From: Candidatus Pantoea varia
Lineage (GTDB): Bacteria > Pseudomonadota > Gammaproteobacteria > Enterobacterales > Enterobacteriaceae
DNA length: 64,000 nt
Assembly: GCF_900115075.1 (NCBI RefSeq)
Contig: NZ_FOVG01000001.1
Coordinates: forward strand, 682,001 to 746,000
Direction of reading: 5' to 3'
The notes beneath the pieces are model-generated. The model saw only the letters and a program-made list of their open reading frames with translations, was not told the origin of the DNA and did not search any database. Of the stretch, positions 1 to 9,763 are shown one piece after another. Each line of letters starts with the position of its first letter. The stretch's first letter is position 1. The translations under genes and the position numbers were made by a program.

Positions 1-197
1 TGCTGCGGACGCTGGTGCGCGAGCTGAATCTGGCAGTGGTGATTGTCACTCACGATCTCGGCGTGGCGCGACTGCTGGCGCATCGCCTGCTGGTGATGAA
101 ACAGGGGCGGGTGGTGGAGAGCGGTCTGACTGACCGTGTGCTGGACGATCCTCATCATCCTTACACTCAACTGCTGGTCTCTTCGGTGCTCAATTAA
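1..197 (+). CDS. phnK: PhnK, C-P lyase system ATP-binding protein (3' end only)
   Basis: The window opens inside this gene; the reading frame runs in from position 3 and stops at TAA 195-197. The visible 65 residues hold the end of an ABC ATPase: a beta strand followed by the H-loop (VIVTHDLGVAR) and a C-terminal oligopeptide-importer-like tail (DDPHHPYTQLL). In the C-P lyase system PhnK binds the PhnGHIJ core complex and supports cleavage of the carbon-phosphorus bond. The identity rests on the immediately following phnL-M-N-P order as much as on the fragment. The stop codon abuts the phnL start, which implies translational coupling. Confidence 0.85.
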   Translation, partial: LRTLVRELNLAVVIVTHDLGVARLLAHRLLVMKQGRVVESGLTDRVLDDPHHPYTQLLVSSVLN

Positions 198-911
198 ATG
201 ACGACTATCACTCCGCGCCTGCGGGTAGAAAATCTGTGTAAAACCTTTGTGCTGCACAATCAGAACGGCGCGGCGCTGCCGGTGCTGCACAATGCCAGCC
301 TGACGGTAGGCGAGGGCGAATGCGTGGTGCTGCACGGTCACTCCGGCAGTGGCAAATCCACGCTGCTGCGTGCGCTTTACGGCAACTATCAGCCCGACAG
401 CGGCCACATCCGCGTTGCACATCAGGGCGAGTGGATCGACATGGCGCAGGCGTCAGCGCGCCACATTATTGCCCTGCGTCGCGACACGCTGGGCTGGGTC
501 AGCCAGTTTCTGCGGGTGATCCCGCGTGTGCCGACGCTGGATATTGTGATGCAGCCGCTACTGGAGCGCGGCGTCGATCGCGAATTCTGCGAAGCGCGGG
601 CCGCCGAACTGCTGACCCGGCTGAATGTGCCGCAGCGTCTCTGGTCGCTGGCTCCGTCTACCTTTTCCGGCGGTGAGCAGCAGCGCGTGAATATCGCTCG
701 CGGCTTTATCGCCGACTACCCGGTGCTGCTGCTGGATGAACCCACCGCCTCGCTCGACAGCGTTAACAGCGAGGCGGTAGTGAGCTTAATTGAACAGGCG
801 CGCGCCCGGGGTGCCGCCATCGTCGGTATTTTTCACGATCGGGCGGTGCGCGAGCGGGTAGCCGACCGGCTGCACCTGATGCACCCGATCGAGACAGGAG
901 CGCAGGCATGA
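198..911 (+). CDS. phnL: PhnL, C-P lyase system ABC ATPase
   Basis: This 237-residue ABC-type ATPase is of the usual PhnL length. The Walker A motif GHSGSGKST is at about residues 47-55, the signature is [14 protein letters not shown] and Walker B is [12 protein letters not shown]. PhnL belongs to the carbon-phosphorus lyase pathway; with PhnG, PhnH and PhnI it supports formation of ribose triphosphate phosphonate from phosphonate and ATP. There is no transmembrane partner, consistent with a non-transport ATPase. Its ATG directly follows the phnK stop and its 3' end overlaps phnM by 4 bp (ATGA), so it sits in a tightly coupled operon. Confidence 0.95.
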   Translation: MTTITPRLRVENLCKTFVLHNQNGAALPVLHNASLTVGEGECVVLHGHSGSGKSTLLRALYGNYQPDSGHIRVAHQGEWIDMAQASARHIIALRRDTLGWVSQFLRVIPRVPTLDIVMQPLLERGVDREFCEARAAELLTRLNVPQRLWSLAPSTFSGGEQQRVNIARGFIADYPVLLLDEPTASLDSVNSEAVVSLIEQARARGAAIVGIFHDRAVRERVADRLHLMHPIETGAQA

Positions 912-2044
912 TCATCAATAACGTCAGACTGGTGCTGGAAAACGAAGTGGTGAACGGATCGCTGGAGTTCCGCGATGAGCGCATCAGCAGCTTCAGCGAA
1001 ACCACGAGCCAGCAGCCGGGTGCACTGGATGGCGAAGGTGCCTGGCTGCTGCCGGGGCTGGTGGAGCTGCACACCGATAACCTCGACAAGTTTTTCACGC
1101 CGCGACCGAAAGTGGACTGGCCCGCACACTCCGCGATGAGCAGCCACGATGCGCTGATGGTCTCCAGCGGCATTACGACGGTACTGGACGCGATTGGTGT
1201 CGGCGATGTGCGCGACGGCGGGCACCGGCTGGATAACCTCAGCAAGATGATCGACGCCATCCGCGACAGCAACCGCAAAGGGCTGAACCGGGCCGAGCAT
1301 CTGTTGCATCTGCGTTGTGAACTGCCGCACCCCACCACCGCGCCGCTGTTTGAAGCGCTGATGGGCACGCCAGAGCTGGCGCTGGTGTCACTGATGGACC
1401 ATTCGCCGGGACAGCGCCAGTACGCGTCGCTGACCAAATATCGCGAATATTATCAGGGTAAATATCAGCTCAACGACGCCGAGATGGATCAGTTCGAGCA
1501 TGACCAGCTCACCCTTGCGGCAGCGTGGTCGCAGCCCAATCGTCAGGCGATTGCCGGACTGTGCCGGGAACATGGCATTGCCATTGCCAGCCACGATGAT
1601 GCCACGGCGGCGCACGTGGAAGAGTCCCATGCGGCAGGCAGTCGTATCGCGGAGTTTCCGACCACGCTGGAGGCAGCGCGTGCCTCACGCTATCGCAACA
1701 TGCAGGTGCTGATGGGTGCGCCCAACATTGTGCGCGGTGGTTCGCACTCCGGCAACGTCGCCGCCTGGGAGCTGGCGTCACACGGCCTGCTGAATATTCT
1801 GTCGTCCGATTACTACCCAGCCAGCCTGCTGGATGCGGCGTTCCGGCTGGCGGATGATGAGCGCAATAGCCTGGGCATGGCGCAGGCCATCGCGCTGGTG
1901 ACCTGTAATCCGGCCCGCGCGTTAGGGCTGTTCGATCGCGGCGTCATCGCCGAAGGCTGCCGCGCCGACCTGGTACTGGCGCACACCGCACATGGCTACC
2001 CGCATGTGCGGCACGTCTGGAGCAAAGGCCGGCAGGTGTACTGA
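908..2044 (+). CDS. phnM: PhnM, ribose-triphosphonate diphosphatase
   Basis: This 378-residue protein is an amidohydrolase-superfamily enzyme that removes pyrophosphate from 5-triphosphoribosyl-1-phosphonate to give the monophosphate substrate of the PhnJ lyase. Visible family signs are the early metal-binding stretch [14 protein letters not shown] (about residues 50-65), [24 protein letters not shown], and the late active-site segment [12 protein letters not shown]. Length is typical. The start overlaps phnL by 4 bp and the stop shares one base with the phnN ATG, so all of these genes are read from one transcript. Confidence 0.95.
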   Translation: MIINNVRLVLENEVVNGSLEFRDERISSFSETTSQQPGALDGEGAWLLPGLVELHTDNLDKFFTPRPKVDWPAHSAMSSHDALMVSSGITTVLDAIGVGDVRDGGHRLDNLSKMIDAIRDSNRKGLNRAEHLLHLRCELPHPTTAPLFEALMGTPELALVSLMDHSPGQRQYASLTKYREYYQGKYQLNDAEMDQFEHDQLTLAAAWSQPNRQAIAGLCREHGIAIASHDDATAAHVEESHAAGSRIAEFPTTLEAARASRYRNMQVLMGAPNIVRGGSHSGNVAAWELASHGLLNILSSDYYPASLLDAAFRLADDERNSLGMAQAIALVTCNPARALGLFDRGVIAEGCRADLVLAHTAHGYPHVRHVWSKGRQVY

Positions 2045-2580
2045 TGGCGCGGCTGATCTGGCTCACCGGACCCTCCGGCTCAGGCAAGGATAGCCTGCTG
2101 GATGCGCTGCGGGCGTCACCGCCACCACGGTTGTTGATCGCCCATCGCTACATCACCCGCGCCGCCGATGCGGGCGGTGAGAACCATGTGGCACTGACCG
2201 AGGCGGAGTTTGCCCGCCGCGCCGCGCTGGGTCTGTTTGCGGTGAGCTGGGAGGCGCACGGCTTCCGCTATGGCATTGGCTGTGAGACGGAACAGTGGCT
2301 GCTGCGCGGACAGAATGTGGTGGTGAACGGTTCGCGGCTGCATCTGGCTCAGGCGCAGGCCCGTTTCGGATCGCAGTTGCTGCCGGTCTGTCTGCAGGTG
2401 TCGCCCGCCGTGCTGGCGGCGCGGCTGCGTCAGCGCGGACGGGAAGATGAGGTGGAGATTGCCCGGCGGCTGGCGCGCGCCGCCCAGCCTCAACCCGATG
2501 GTTGCCTGATCCTCAACAACGACGGCGCGCTGGCGGATACCGTCTGCCAGCTGCGTCAGATACTGGAGGCGCATCAATGA
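2044..2580 (+). CDS. phnN: PhnN, ribose 1,5-bisphosphokinase
   Basis: This 178-residue P-loop kinase resembles guanylate kinase, with Walker [11 protein letters not shown] at about residues 8-17. PhnN phosphorylates ribose 1,5-bisphosphate to PRPP, salvaging the ribose released by C-P lyase. The aspartate replacing the usual Thr/Ser after the lysine-containing loop (GKDS) is typical of PhnN. The gene overlaps phnM by one base and phnP by 4 bp (ATGA). No phnO (aminoalkylphosphonate acetyltransferase) lies between phnN and phnP, unlike the E. coli order phnN-O-P. Confidence 0.93.
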   Translation: MARLIWLTGPSGSGKDSLLDALRASPPPRLLIAHRYITRAADAGGENHVALTEAEFARRAALGLFAVSWEAHGFRYGIGCETEQWLLRGQNVVVNGSRLHLAQAQARFGSQLLPVCLQVSPAVLAARLRQRGREDEVEIARRLARAAQPQPDGCLILNNDGALADTVCQLRQILEAHQ

Positions 2581-3347
2581 AACTCACTTTTCTGGGTACC
2601 GGCGGTGTTACTGCGGCACCGCTGCCGGGCTGCGACTGTCGGGCCTGTCAGCGGGCACAGCGCAACAGCGCCCATGCGCGTGCGCCCTGCAGCGCACTGA
2701 TTGAGTTCGGCCACGAGCGAATCCTGCTGGATGCCGGTCTGCCGCTGCTGGCATCACGCTTTGCGCCCGGCACGCTGACGCGCATTCTGCTGACCCATTA
2801 TCACATGGATCATGTGCAGGGCCTGTTTGCGCTGCGCTGGGGAGTGGGCGCACCGATTCCGGTCTGGGGACCGCCCGATCCACGTGGCTGTGACGATCTC
2901 TACAAACATCCCGGCCTGCTCGATTTCCGTCCCGCTTTAACCCCCTTTGTGGCGCACGCCTTTGGTGAACTGCAGATTACGCCGCTGCCGCTGCAGCACT
3001 CGAAGCTGACGCACGGCTATCTGTTTGACTGGCACGGCACCCGGCTCGCCTGGCTGTGTGATACCTGCGGGCTGCCGCCCGACACCGCCGAGTTTCTGCG
3101 CGGCCAGCCGCTGGATCAGCTGGTGATTGACTGCAACGATCCGCCGCGTGCCGAGCCGCGTAATCACAATGATCTGACCCAGGCGCTGGCGATAGCAGAG
3201 AGGCTTCAGCCGCGTCAGACGTGGCTTACCCACCTCAGTCATGAAATGGATAACTGGTTAGCGGAAAACCCGTTGCCGGAGGGGGTGCTGCCTGCCCGTG
3301 ACGGCCAGACACTGCTGTGTGGCACGCACTGGCCTGTCACGGTTTGA
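2577..3347 (+). CDS. phnP: PhnP, 5-phosphoribosyl 1,2-cyclic phosphate phosphodiesterase
   Basis: This metallo-beta-lactamase-fold phosphodiesterase has 256 residues. It opens the cyclic phosphate left by the C-P lyase reaction to give ribose 1,5-bisphosphate, the PhnN substrate. The metal motif [12 protein letters not shown] is at about residues 75-86. Three cysteines near the N-terminus (CDCRACQ) match the extra structural zinc site of PhnP. The ATG at 2577 is preferred over an upstream in-frame start because it overlaps the phnN stop (ATGA) and the protein then begins [10 protein letters not shown], the canonical start. PhoB half-sites of the next transcription unit begin inside its last codons. 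Confidence 0.95.
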   Translation: MKLTFLGTGGVTAAPLPGCDCRACQRAQRNSAHARAPCSALIEFGHERILLDAGLPLLASRFAPGTLTRILLTHYHMDHVQGLFALRWGVGAPIPVWGPPDPRGCDDLYKHPGLLDFRPALTPFVAHAFGELQITPLPLQHSKLTHGYLFDWHGTRLAWLCDTCGLPPDTAEFLRGQPLDQLVIDCNDPPRAEPRNHNDLTQALAIAERLQPRQTWLTHLSHEMDNWLAENPLPEGVLPARDGQTLLCGTHWPVTV

Positions 3348-3392
3348 TCATCTCGCTGTCATCTCGTGTTCATCGCGTCACGCCTTAATAAC
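3334..3392 (+). promoter_or_regulatory. Tandem PhoB boxes and -10 upstream of phnC
   Basis: Four heptamers lie at exact 11-bp intervals: CTGTCAC (3334), TGATCAT (3345), CTGTCAT (3356) and TGTTCAT (3367). The first and third match the PhoB half-site CTGTCAT/C fully; the second and fourth keep the TCAT core. A -10-like TAATAA at 3387 lies about one half-site unit beyond the last box, as in Pho promoters that lack a -35. This implies a phosphate-starvation promoter for phnCDEE separate from the upstream phn operon. The spacing is seen directly; regulation is inferred. Confidence 0.7.
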
Positions 3393-3426
3393 CGGCAGAA
3401 CGCAATCAGCGATGACGGAGAACACC

Positions 3427-4257
3427 ATGGCACAGGCACTTCTGAAAACGGTGGTCGATAACGATCTGCCACCGGCCAGCCTCAGCGGACAAAAAGTGTT
3501 GTCGGTACAGAAACTGAGCAAAGCCTACGGCGACACGCAGGTGCTGGATCAGGTCAGTTTCGACCTGCATGCCGGTGAGCTGGTGGCGGTGATTGGCCGC
3601 TCTGGCGCAGGTAAATCGACCCTGCTGCACATGCTCAACGGCACGATTAACGCCACCTCCGGCGCGATTGTCAGTCTGCATCAGGGTGAAGCGGATCGTA
3701 ACGTGGTCACGCTCAACAGCCGCCAGCTGCGCGAATGGCGCAGCCAGTGCGGCATGATCTTTCAGGACTTCTGTCTGGTGCCGCGCCTCGACGTTCTGAC
3801 CAACGTGCTGCTGGGCCGTCTGAGCCAGACCAGCACGCTGAAGTCCTTCTTTAAAATCTTCTCTGACCAGGACCGGGCGCACGCTATCGAACTGCTGCAG
3901 TGGATGAACATGCTGCCGCAGGCGCTTCAGCGGGCGGAAAACCTCTCTGGCGGACAGATGCAGCGCGTGGCGATCTGCCGCGCCCTGATGCAGAACCCCA
4001 AAATCCTGCTGGCCGATGAACCGGTGGCCTCGCTGGACCCTAAAAATACTAAACGCATCATGGATGTGCTGCGTCAGGTCAGCGAGCAGGGCATCAGCGT
4101 CATGGTCAACCTCCACTCGATTGAGCTGGTGAAAAGCTACTGCACCCGGGTGATTGGCATCCAGCGCGGCGTGGTGCTGTTTGACGGCCATCCTTCCCGA
4201 CTCACCGACAGCCTGCTACACCAGCTGTACGGTGATGAACTTAACCAAATCCATTAA
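3427..4257 (+). CDS. phnC: PhnC, phosphonate ABC importer ATP-binding protein
   Basis: This 276-residue ABC ATPase energises phosphonate uptake with PhnD and PhnE. Walker A is GRSGAGKST (about residues 57-65), the signature is [15 protein letters not shown] and Walker B is [13 protein letters not shown]. The start at 3427 is chosen because GGAG lies 7 bp upstream; ATGs further upstream lack such a site. An N-terminal extension of about 25 residues precedes the ATPase fold, slightly longer than in E. coli. It is followed after 26 bp by phnD and is the first gene of a transport unit that comes after phnP, rather than before phnF as in E. coli. Confidence 0.95.
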   Translation: MAQALLKTVVDNDLPPASLSGQKVLSVQKLSKAYGDTQVLDQVSFDLHAGELVAVIGRSGAGKSTLLHMLNGTINATSGAIVSLHQGEADRNVVTLNSRQLREWRSQCGMIFQDFCLVPRLDVLTNVLLGRLSQTSTLKSFFKIFSDQDRAHAIELLQWMNMLPQALQRAENLSGGQMQRVAICRALMQNPKILLADEPVASLDPKNTKRIMDVLRQVSEQGISVMVNLHSIELVKSYCTRVIGIQRGVVLFDGHPSRLTDSLLHQLYGDELNQIH

Positions 4258-4283
4258 CGTCCACAGCATGAGAATAATTCCGA

Positions 4284-5210
4284 ATGAAACTGACTTCTTT
4301 AGCACTTCTGACCAGTGTCATGGCGTTTGGTGTCAGCGCAGCGGATGCGCCGAAACAGCTTAATCTGGGGATTCTGGGCGGGCAGAACGCCACCCAGCAG
4401 ATTGGCGATAATCAGTGTGTGAAGACCTTCTTTGATAAAGAGCTGGGTGTGGATACCCAGATGCGCAACGCCTCAGACTACTCCGGCGTGATTCAGGGCC
4501 TGCTGGGCGGCAAGATCGATATGGTGCTGAGCATGTCACCGGCCTCGTTTGCGTCGGTCTACATTCAGGACCCGAAAGCGGTGGATGTGGTCGGCATTGT
4601 CGTCGATGACAAAGATCAGTCTCGCGGCTATCACTCTGTCGTCATCGTCAAAGCGGACAGCCCGTACAAAAAGCTGGAAGACCTGAAAGGCAAATCATTC
4701 GGTATGGCGGATCCCGACTCGACGTCCGGCTTCCTGATGCCAAACCAGGCGTTTAAAAAGATGTTCGGTGGCTCGGTGGATGACAAATATAACAACACCT
4801 TCTCCAGCGTCACCTTCTCTGGCGGCCATGAGCAGGACATTCTGGGCGTGCTGAACAACCAGTTCGATGGTGCCGTCACCTGGACCTCACTGGTCGGTGA
4901 CTACAACAGCGGCTACACCTCGGGCGCGTTTGGCCGTCTGATCCGCATGGACCATCCGGACCTGATGAAGCAGATCCGCATCATCTGGCAGTCGCCGCTG
5001 ATCCCGAACGGCCCGGTGCTGGTCAGCAATAAACTGCCCGCTGACTTCAAAGCGAAAGTGGTGTCGGCAATTAAAAAGCTGGATAAGGAAGATCACGCCT
5101 GCTTCGTGAAGGCGGTGGGCGGTGAGCAGCACATCGGACATGCGACGGTTGCCGACTATAAAAGCATTATCGATATGAAGCGTGACCTGATGAAAGGCAG
5201 CCGCGGCTAA
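4284..5210 (+). CDS. phnD: PhnD, periplasmic phosphonate-binding protein
   Basis: This 308-residue solute-binding protein has a Sec signal peptide (MKLTSLALLTSVMAFGVSA, cleavage near residue 20). Mature features match the PhnD family: GILGGQNAT, a central SGFLMPNQAFKK segment and the FSGGHEQDILGVLNNQFDGA loop region. In the family it binds 2-aminoethylphosphonate and other phosphonates and delivers them to PhnE. It lies between phnC and the first phnE and is followed by two stem-loops that probably protect its message. Confidence 0.93.
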   Translation: MKLTSLALLTSVMAFGVSAADAPKQLNLGILGGQNATQQIGDNQCVKTFFDKELGVDTQMRNASDYSGVIQGLLGGKIDMVLSMSPASFASVYIQDPKAVDVVGIVVDDKDQSRGYHSVVIVKADSPYKKLEDLKGKSFGMADPDSTSGFLMPNQAFKKMFGGSVDDKYNNTFSSVTFSGGHEQDILGVLNNQFDGAVTWTSLVGDYNSGYTSGAFGRLIRMDHPDLMKQIRIIWQSPLIPNGPVLVSNKLPADFKAKVVSAIKKLDKEDHACFVKAVGGEQHIGHATVADYKSIIDMKRDLMKGSRG

Positions 5211-5229
5211 GGCTGGCGACGCCCTGACT

Positions 5230-5283
5230 TTCCCCGCCCAGGCGGGGAGAGCGGGACGCGGCAACCCCGCCTGCGTCCCGCTG
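5230..5283 (+). repeat. Two stem-loops between phnD and phnE
   Basis: The 95-bp gap holds two perfect hairpins: TCCCCGCC/GGCGGGGA (5231-5248) and AGCGGGACGC/GCGTCCCGCT (5250-5282). Neither is followed by a T-run, so they are unlikely to be full terminators. Their place after the binding-protein gene and before the permease genes resembles mRNA-stabilising elements in other importer operons, which let the binding protein be made in excess. That role is inference. Confidence 0.6.
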
Positions 5284-5305
5284 CTTTAGCGCCGGAGATC
5301 CCCCT

Positions 5306-6166
5306 TTGACCGAATTCGAACACTACTACCAACGCATCCGCCGCCAGCAGAAACGTGACACGCTGCTCTGGTCACTGCTGCTGGTGGCGCTCTATCTGGC
5401 GGCTGGCAGGGTAGCAGAGTTTAATCTGCTTACCATCTGGCAATCGCTGCCGCACTTCTTCGACTATCTGCATGAAATCCTGCCGGTGCTGCATCTGCCG
5501 CTGCTGTTTGCTGACGGCAAGACGGAAGGTTCGCTGGCCTGGTGGGGCTACCGTCTGCCGATCCAGCTACCGCTGATCTGGGAAACGCTGCAACTGGCGC
5601 TGGCCTCGACGCTGGTTGCGGTGGCCCTGGCGGCGGTGCTGGCCTTTTTCGCCGCCGACAATACCCAGACGCCGGTCAGCGTGCGGATGACGATTCGCGC
5701 CTTTGTCGCCTTTCTGCGCACCATGCCGGAGCTGGCGTGGGCGGTGATGTTTGTGATGGCCTTTGGCATCGGGGCGATCCCCGGTTTTCTGGCGCTGGCG
5801 CTGCACACCGTGGGCAGCCTGACCAAGCTGTTTTACGAGGCGATTGAGTCGGCGTCAGATAAGCCGGTGCGCGGCCTGGCCGCCTGCGGAGCCAGCAAGC
5901 TGCAGCGGATGCGCTTTGCCTTCTGGCCACAGGTTAAGCCGGTCTTTCTCTCCTACAGCTTTATGCGTCTGGAGATTAACTTCCGCTCCTCAACCATCCT
6001 CGGGCTGGTCGGCGCAGGCGGCATCGGCCAGGAGCTGATGACCAATATCAAACTGGATCGCTACGATCAGGTCAGTATTACGCTGCTGCTGATTCTGATT
6101 GTGGTGTCGCTGCTGGATACGCTATCCGGCCAGCTTCGTCGCCGTGTCACAGGAGATCGGACATGA
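5306..6166 (+). CDS. phnE: PhnE1, phosphonate ABC importer permease
   Basis: This 286-residue inner-membrane permease (BPD_transp_1 fold) has about six hydrophobic segments. The EAA-type loop that contacts PhnC is visible as EAIESASDKPVRGLAACGAS. A TTG start is used, with GGAG 8 bp upstream; no ATG start fits as well. The stop overlaps the next gene by 4 bp. Two phnE-type genes in a row indicate a heterodimeric channel, as in genomes annotated phnE1/phnE2. Confidence 0.9.
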   Translation: MTEFEHYYQRIRRQQKRDTLLWSLLLVALYLAAGRVAEFNLLTIWQSLPHFFDYLHEILPVLHLPLLFADGKTEGSLAWWGYRLPIQLPLIWETLQLALASTLVAVALAAVLAFFAADNTQTPVSVRMTIRAFVAFLRTMPELAWAVMFVMAFGIGAIPGFLALALHTVGSLTKLFYEAIESASDKPVRGLAACGASKLQRMRFAFWPQVKPVFLSYSFMRLEINFRSSTILGLVGAGGIGQELMTNIKLDRYDQVSITLLLILIVVSLLDTLSGQLRRRVTGDRT

Positions 6167-7047
6167 TAAGCCACGTACCTGATGTCACGCGGCTCAGGCA
6201 GCAGCATCGTGAACTGTTCGCCGCGCAGCCGCGCTATCTGCGTCGCATAGGGCTGATGGCTCTGGCGGTGCTGCTCTATTACCTCTTTTTCTTCTCGGTA
6301 TTTGGCCTGGAGTGGTCGCGTCTGCTGATGGGCTGCCAGCAGCTGGGGCGCTATTTCCTGCGGATGTTTGTCTGGCATGACTTCGTAAACTGGCCGTTTG
6401 GCTACTATTTTTCGCAGGTCGGGATCACCCTGGGGATTGTGTTTGCCGGGACGCTGACCGCCTCGCTGCTGGCGCTGCCGCTGTCGTTTCTGGCGGCGCG
6501 CAATGTGATGCACGATCGCGCCGCCAGACCGCTGGCGTTTATGATGCGGCGACTTTTCGATGTCTTACGCGGCATCGACATGGCGATCTGGGGGCTGATA
6601 TTCGTGCGTGCGGTGGGCATGGGGCCGCTGGCCGGGGTGCTGGCGATTATCCTGCAGGATGTCGGCCTGCTCGGCAAACTCTATGCCGAAGGGCACGAAG
6701 CGGTGGAGCGCTCTCCGGGTCGCGGGCTGGGTGCCGTCGGGGCCAACAGCCTGCAGAAACACCGCTTCGGCATCTTTACTCAGTCATTCCCGCAGTTCCT
6801 GGCGCTGAGCCTTTACCAGATCGAGTCCAATACCCGCTCGGCAGCGGTGCTGGGCTTTGTCGGTGCGGGCGGCGTTGGCCTGGTCTACGCCGAGAACATG
6901 CGCCTGTGGAACTGGGATGTGGTGATGTTCCTGACGCTTATTCTGGTGGTGGTGGTGATGGTCATGGATGTCATCTCCAGCCGTCTGCGTAAGCGCTATA
7001 TCAGTGGGAAACCGGTGCCGTTGTGGCAGCCTGCTGCGCGCGATTAA
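6163..7047 (+). CDS. phnE: PhnE2, second phosphonate importer permease
   Basis: This 294-residue permease is a paralogue of the preceding gene, again with about six membrane segments and an EAA loop (EGHEAVERSPGRGLGAVGAN). The conserved LGFVGAGGVG motif near the C-terminus corresponds to LGLVGAGGIG in PhnE1. It starts within the PhnE1 stop (ATGA overlap). Its last 47 bp overlap, tail to tail, the 3' end of the histidine kinase gene on the other strand, an unusual convergent coding overlap. Confidence 0.9.
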   Translation: MISHVPDVTRLRQQHRELFAAQPRYLRRIGLMALAVLLYYLFFFSVFGLEWSRLLMGCQQLGRYFLRMFVWHDFVNWPFGYYFSQVGITLGIVFAGTLTASLLALPLSFLAARNVMHDRAARPLAFMMRRLFDVLRGIDMAIWGLIFVRAVGMGPLAGVLAIILQDVGLLGKLYAEGHEAVERSPGRGLGAVGANSLQKHRFGIFTQSFPQFLALSLYQIESNTRSAAVLGFVGAGGVGLVYAENMRLWNWDVVMFLTLILVVVVMVMDVISSRLRKRYISGKPVPLWQPAARD

Positions 7048-9616
7048 GCCGTTCGCTGCGCTGCCAGGCGCGCTGTAGCGCCTGCACCAGCTGTGCCTGC
7101 TGCCAGGGTTTCGCCAGCCGTTCGCACAGCGGCAGCGTCACCGGCTGGTGGCGAAGATCCTGACCGCTGATGAGCAATGTCGCCAGCTGCGGCCAGTTCT
7201 GCTGCGCCTGGCGGATCACCTCCGCACCGTTAATCTCGCCGGGCAGCATCAGGTCGCTGATCAGCAGGTCGATATCGGGTGTCTGGCGCAACAGCGCCAG
7301 CGCCGCTTCACCGTCGCCACACTCCAGCGTCAGATAACCCAGATGGTGCAGATGCTCACACAGGGTCTGGCGCACCGCCGGTTCATCATCCAGCACCAGC
7401 ACCAGCCGGTTACTGGCCGCGTCAATGTTCGCTTCAACAGGTGCTTCAACGGGCGGTGGCGGGGCGATGACTGTGGCGGCTTCCGCTGCACGCGGCAACA
7501 GCAGCCGCACTGTGGTGCCCTGGCCCGGCGCGGTTTCCAGTTCAATCTGACCGCCTGACTGACGCACAAAGCCGTAAACCATCGACAGGCCCAGTCCGCT
7601 GCCGCTGCCGGTCGCTTTGGTGGTGAAAAAGGGCTCGAAAACCTGCTCGCGCACCCCGGCTGACATGCCGCAGCCATGATCAATGACCTCAATTGTGACC
7701 CGGTCACGTTTTTCAGCCCCCTCCAGGCGGCGCTGATTCCAGATGCGCAGCCGGATCTCGCCGCTTTGCTGATGCATCGCATCGCGCGCATTCACCACCA
7801 GATTCATCAGCGCGTTCTCCAGCTGGCTGGCATCAATCCAGGCGGGCCAGCCGGGACGCTGCGCATCAATAATCAACTGCTGTCCCGGTAGCAGCGAGTG
7901 CTGCAGCAGTCCCTGCAGGTTATCCACCAGCGTCACCACCGACACCGCGCGCGGAAAGAGTGCCTGCTTGCGCGAAAAAGCCAGTAGCCGCTGCGTCAGC
8001 TGGGCGGCGCGATCGGCTGCCTGCCGTGCCCGTTCAATCCGGGTGGCCAGCGGGCCGGGCGTCAGCTGGCCTTCGGTCAGCGCCAGACTGCCGATAATGA
8101 CTGCCAGCAGATTGTTGAAGTCGTGCGCCAGTCCGCCGGTCAGCTGACCGACCGCCTTCATCTTCTGGCTGTGCTGCAGCGCCTCCTCAAGCGTTTTACG
8201 CGAGGTGCGGTCGAGCACGGTATTGACCATGCCGCGCCGCGGAATCGGGCTGAAACGCAGTTCCAGGGTGCGGCCATCGTCCAGCCGGATCTCCTGCGGT
8301 TCACCGGGATCGTGCAGATCGACTGCCAGCGGTACCAGCAGTTGCTGATAGTGGACGCCGCGATGCAACTCACGCGGCGCAATGCCGAGCAGCTCCGCAT
8401 ACTGAGCGTTCCACACCACCAGCTGTCCGCTGTTATCGAACAGGGCAAAACCGTCACGCATCGCCAGGAACGTGGACTCCAGCTGGTTGCTCTTCTCTTT
8501 CAGCAGCCGCGAGGTGTGGGCCAGCGAGGCGGTATTGCGGGCAAAGACGTTAAAGGCCCGGGCCAGTTCGCCCAGCTCGTCACGCCGTTGCAGCCCCGGT
8601 ACGCTGACGTCCTGCTCGCCCTGCGCCAGCCGCGTCATGGCACCGGCAATGGCCGTCAGGCTCGACCCGAGATTGCGGTAGATATAGATCCCGGCGTACC
8701 CGGTTATCGCCAGCGCCAGCAGCACAAACAGGGCGATAAAGCCGATGATGGAGTCGAGTTCGTGATGGGTGGCCTGGGTGCGCGCCTCACTTTGCAGCGC
8801 GACCTGCTGCACCGACGCATTGATATCGTCGTTCAGCATCGCCACCAGCGCTTTAACCCGGTAGGTGGCGTAGGCGATCGCCAGGTCACTCTGTTCCAGC
8901 GCCTCCGCCAGCGGCAGCAGGCGCTGCTGGGTGGTCAGCAGTCGCTGCACGTTCTCGCCGGTGACGCCGGTCAGCGGCACAGTGCGCCACTGCGTCATCA
9001 CCTGCTGGAGCTGCTCAATGACGGCGATGGGCGAGGGCGTGCGGATGGCGATGGTGATTAGCCGTTCGGTTTGCTCGCGCAGTGCGGCATCCGGCAGTGT
9101 CCGCTGTTCCCGCTGCACCAGCTGGTCGATGTGACTGAGCAGAATCTGCGCCTGCCACAGGTCGCTCAGCATGTTGTTGCGCTGCAGATGCCGCTGATGG
9201 CTGTTCAGCAGCAGGCTGTTAATCGTCTGTTCCAGCATCAGACTGCGGGCGCGGATCCGGGCGATACGCTCCGGCTGACGGGCTGCCAGCGGCGCGCTGG
9301 CCAGCAGGCTCAGCGACTGCTGCAACGCCTGCTGATTCTGTTGCAGCCGCTGTGATTCGCTCTGATACTCCAGCGCCCCGACCACCTGTGACAGCCGCAC
9401 GGCCGCTGTCGCCACGTTGGCGGTATCACGCGCCAGCGCCAGGCTGCCGTTCATATCCGCCAGCGTCTGCGCCTGAGCCTGCTCCTGAATTGCCCCGGCA
9501 TGACGAAAGCCGATGATTGCCACCACGCTCACCATCAACGTGACCGACACCACCAGCAGATTGAACATCAACAGGCGTCCACGCGCCCCGGCCTGCCACG
9601 GATAACTGCGCTGCAT
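7001..9616 (-). CDS. Hybrid sensor histidine kinase, TorS-like architecture
   Basis: This 871-residue inner-membrane kinase has TM1 at about 15-37, a long helical periplasmic domain to about 287, TM2 at about 290-313 and a HAMP domain at about 313-365. A PAS domain follows at about 378-470, then HisKA with phospho-acceptor H498 (GGLAHDFNN) and HATPase with the N box around N605/N609 and the G box GSGSGLGLS. A receiver domain at about 738-850 has acceptor D788 (LLISDLML). No Hpt domain follows the receiver, unlike true TorS. It is divergent from the sugar ABC operon, with about 150 bp between them, so a role in sensing that operon's substrate or binding protein is plausible but inferred. The start is set by the divergent gap; the ligand is unknown. 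Confidence 0.85.
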   Translation of the reverse strand: MQRSYPWQAGARGRLLMFNLLVVSVTLMVSVVAIIGFRHAGAIQEQAQAQTLADMNGSLALARDTANVATAAVRLSQVVGALEYQSESQRLQQNQQALQQSLSLLASAPLAARQPERIARIRARSLMLEQTINSLLLNSHQRHLQRNNMLSDLWQAQILLSHIDQLVQREQRTLPDAALREQTERLITIAIRTPSPIAVIEQLQQVMTQWRTVPLTGVTGENVQRLLTTQQRLLPLAEALEQSDLAIAYATYRVKALVAMLNDDINASVQQVALQSEARTQATHHELDSIIGFIALFVLLALAITGYAGIYIYRNLGSSLTAIAGAMTRLAQGEQDVSVPGLQRRDELGELARAFNVFARNTASLAHTSRLLKEKSNQLESTFLAMRDGFALFDNSGQLVVWNAQYAELLGIAPRELHRGVHYQQLLVPLAVDLHDPGEPQEIRLDDGRTLELRFSPIPRRGMVNTVLDRTSRKTLEEALQHSQKMKAVGQLTGGLAHDFNNLLAVIIGSLALTEGQLTPGPLATRIERARQAADRAAQLTQRLLAFSRKQALFPRAVSVVTLVDNLQGLLQHSLLPGQQLIIDAQRPGWPAWIDASQLENALMNLVVNARDAMHQQSGEIRLRIWNQRRLEGAEKRDRVTIEVIDHGCGMSAGVREQVFEPFFTTKATGSGSGLGLSMVYGFVRQSGGQIELETAPGQGTTVRLLLPRAAEAATVIAPPPPVEAPVEANIDAASNRLVLVLDDEPAVRQTLCEHLHHLGYLTLECGDGEAALALLRQTPDIDLLISDLMLPGEINGAEVIRQAQQNWPQLATLLISGQDLRHQPVTLPLCERLAKPWQQAQLVQALQRAWQRSERLNRAQQAATTAPVSH

Positions 9617-9763
9617 CCCACGACCTCTTAATCACTGCAACGATGCGCCGAGTATAGGAGCGTGATGTCGGGCGTTTATGACAAATATGAATGGCCGCTG
9701 ACATTTTCCGTTTATCTGGCGTTGCTTTACTGGCGGCTATCCACAGTCCGCAGGAGCGAGGCG

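Noticed and set aside
3406..4191. 261-codon open frame antisense to phnC
   Set aside because: Shadow of the ABC ATPase gene; His/Gln-rich low-complexity translation typical of antisense frames.
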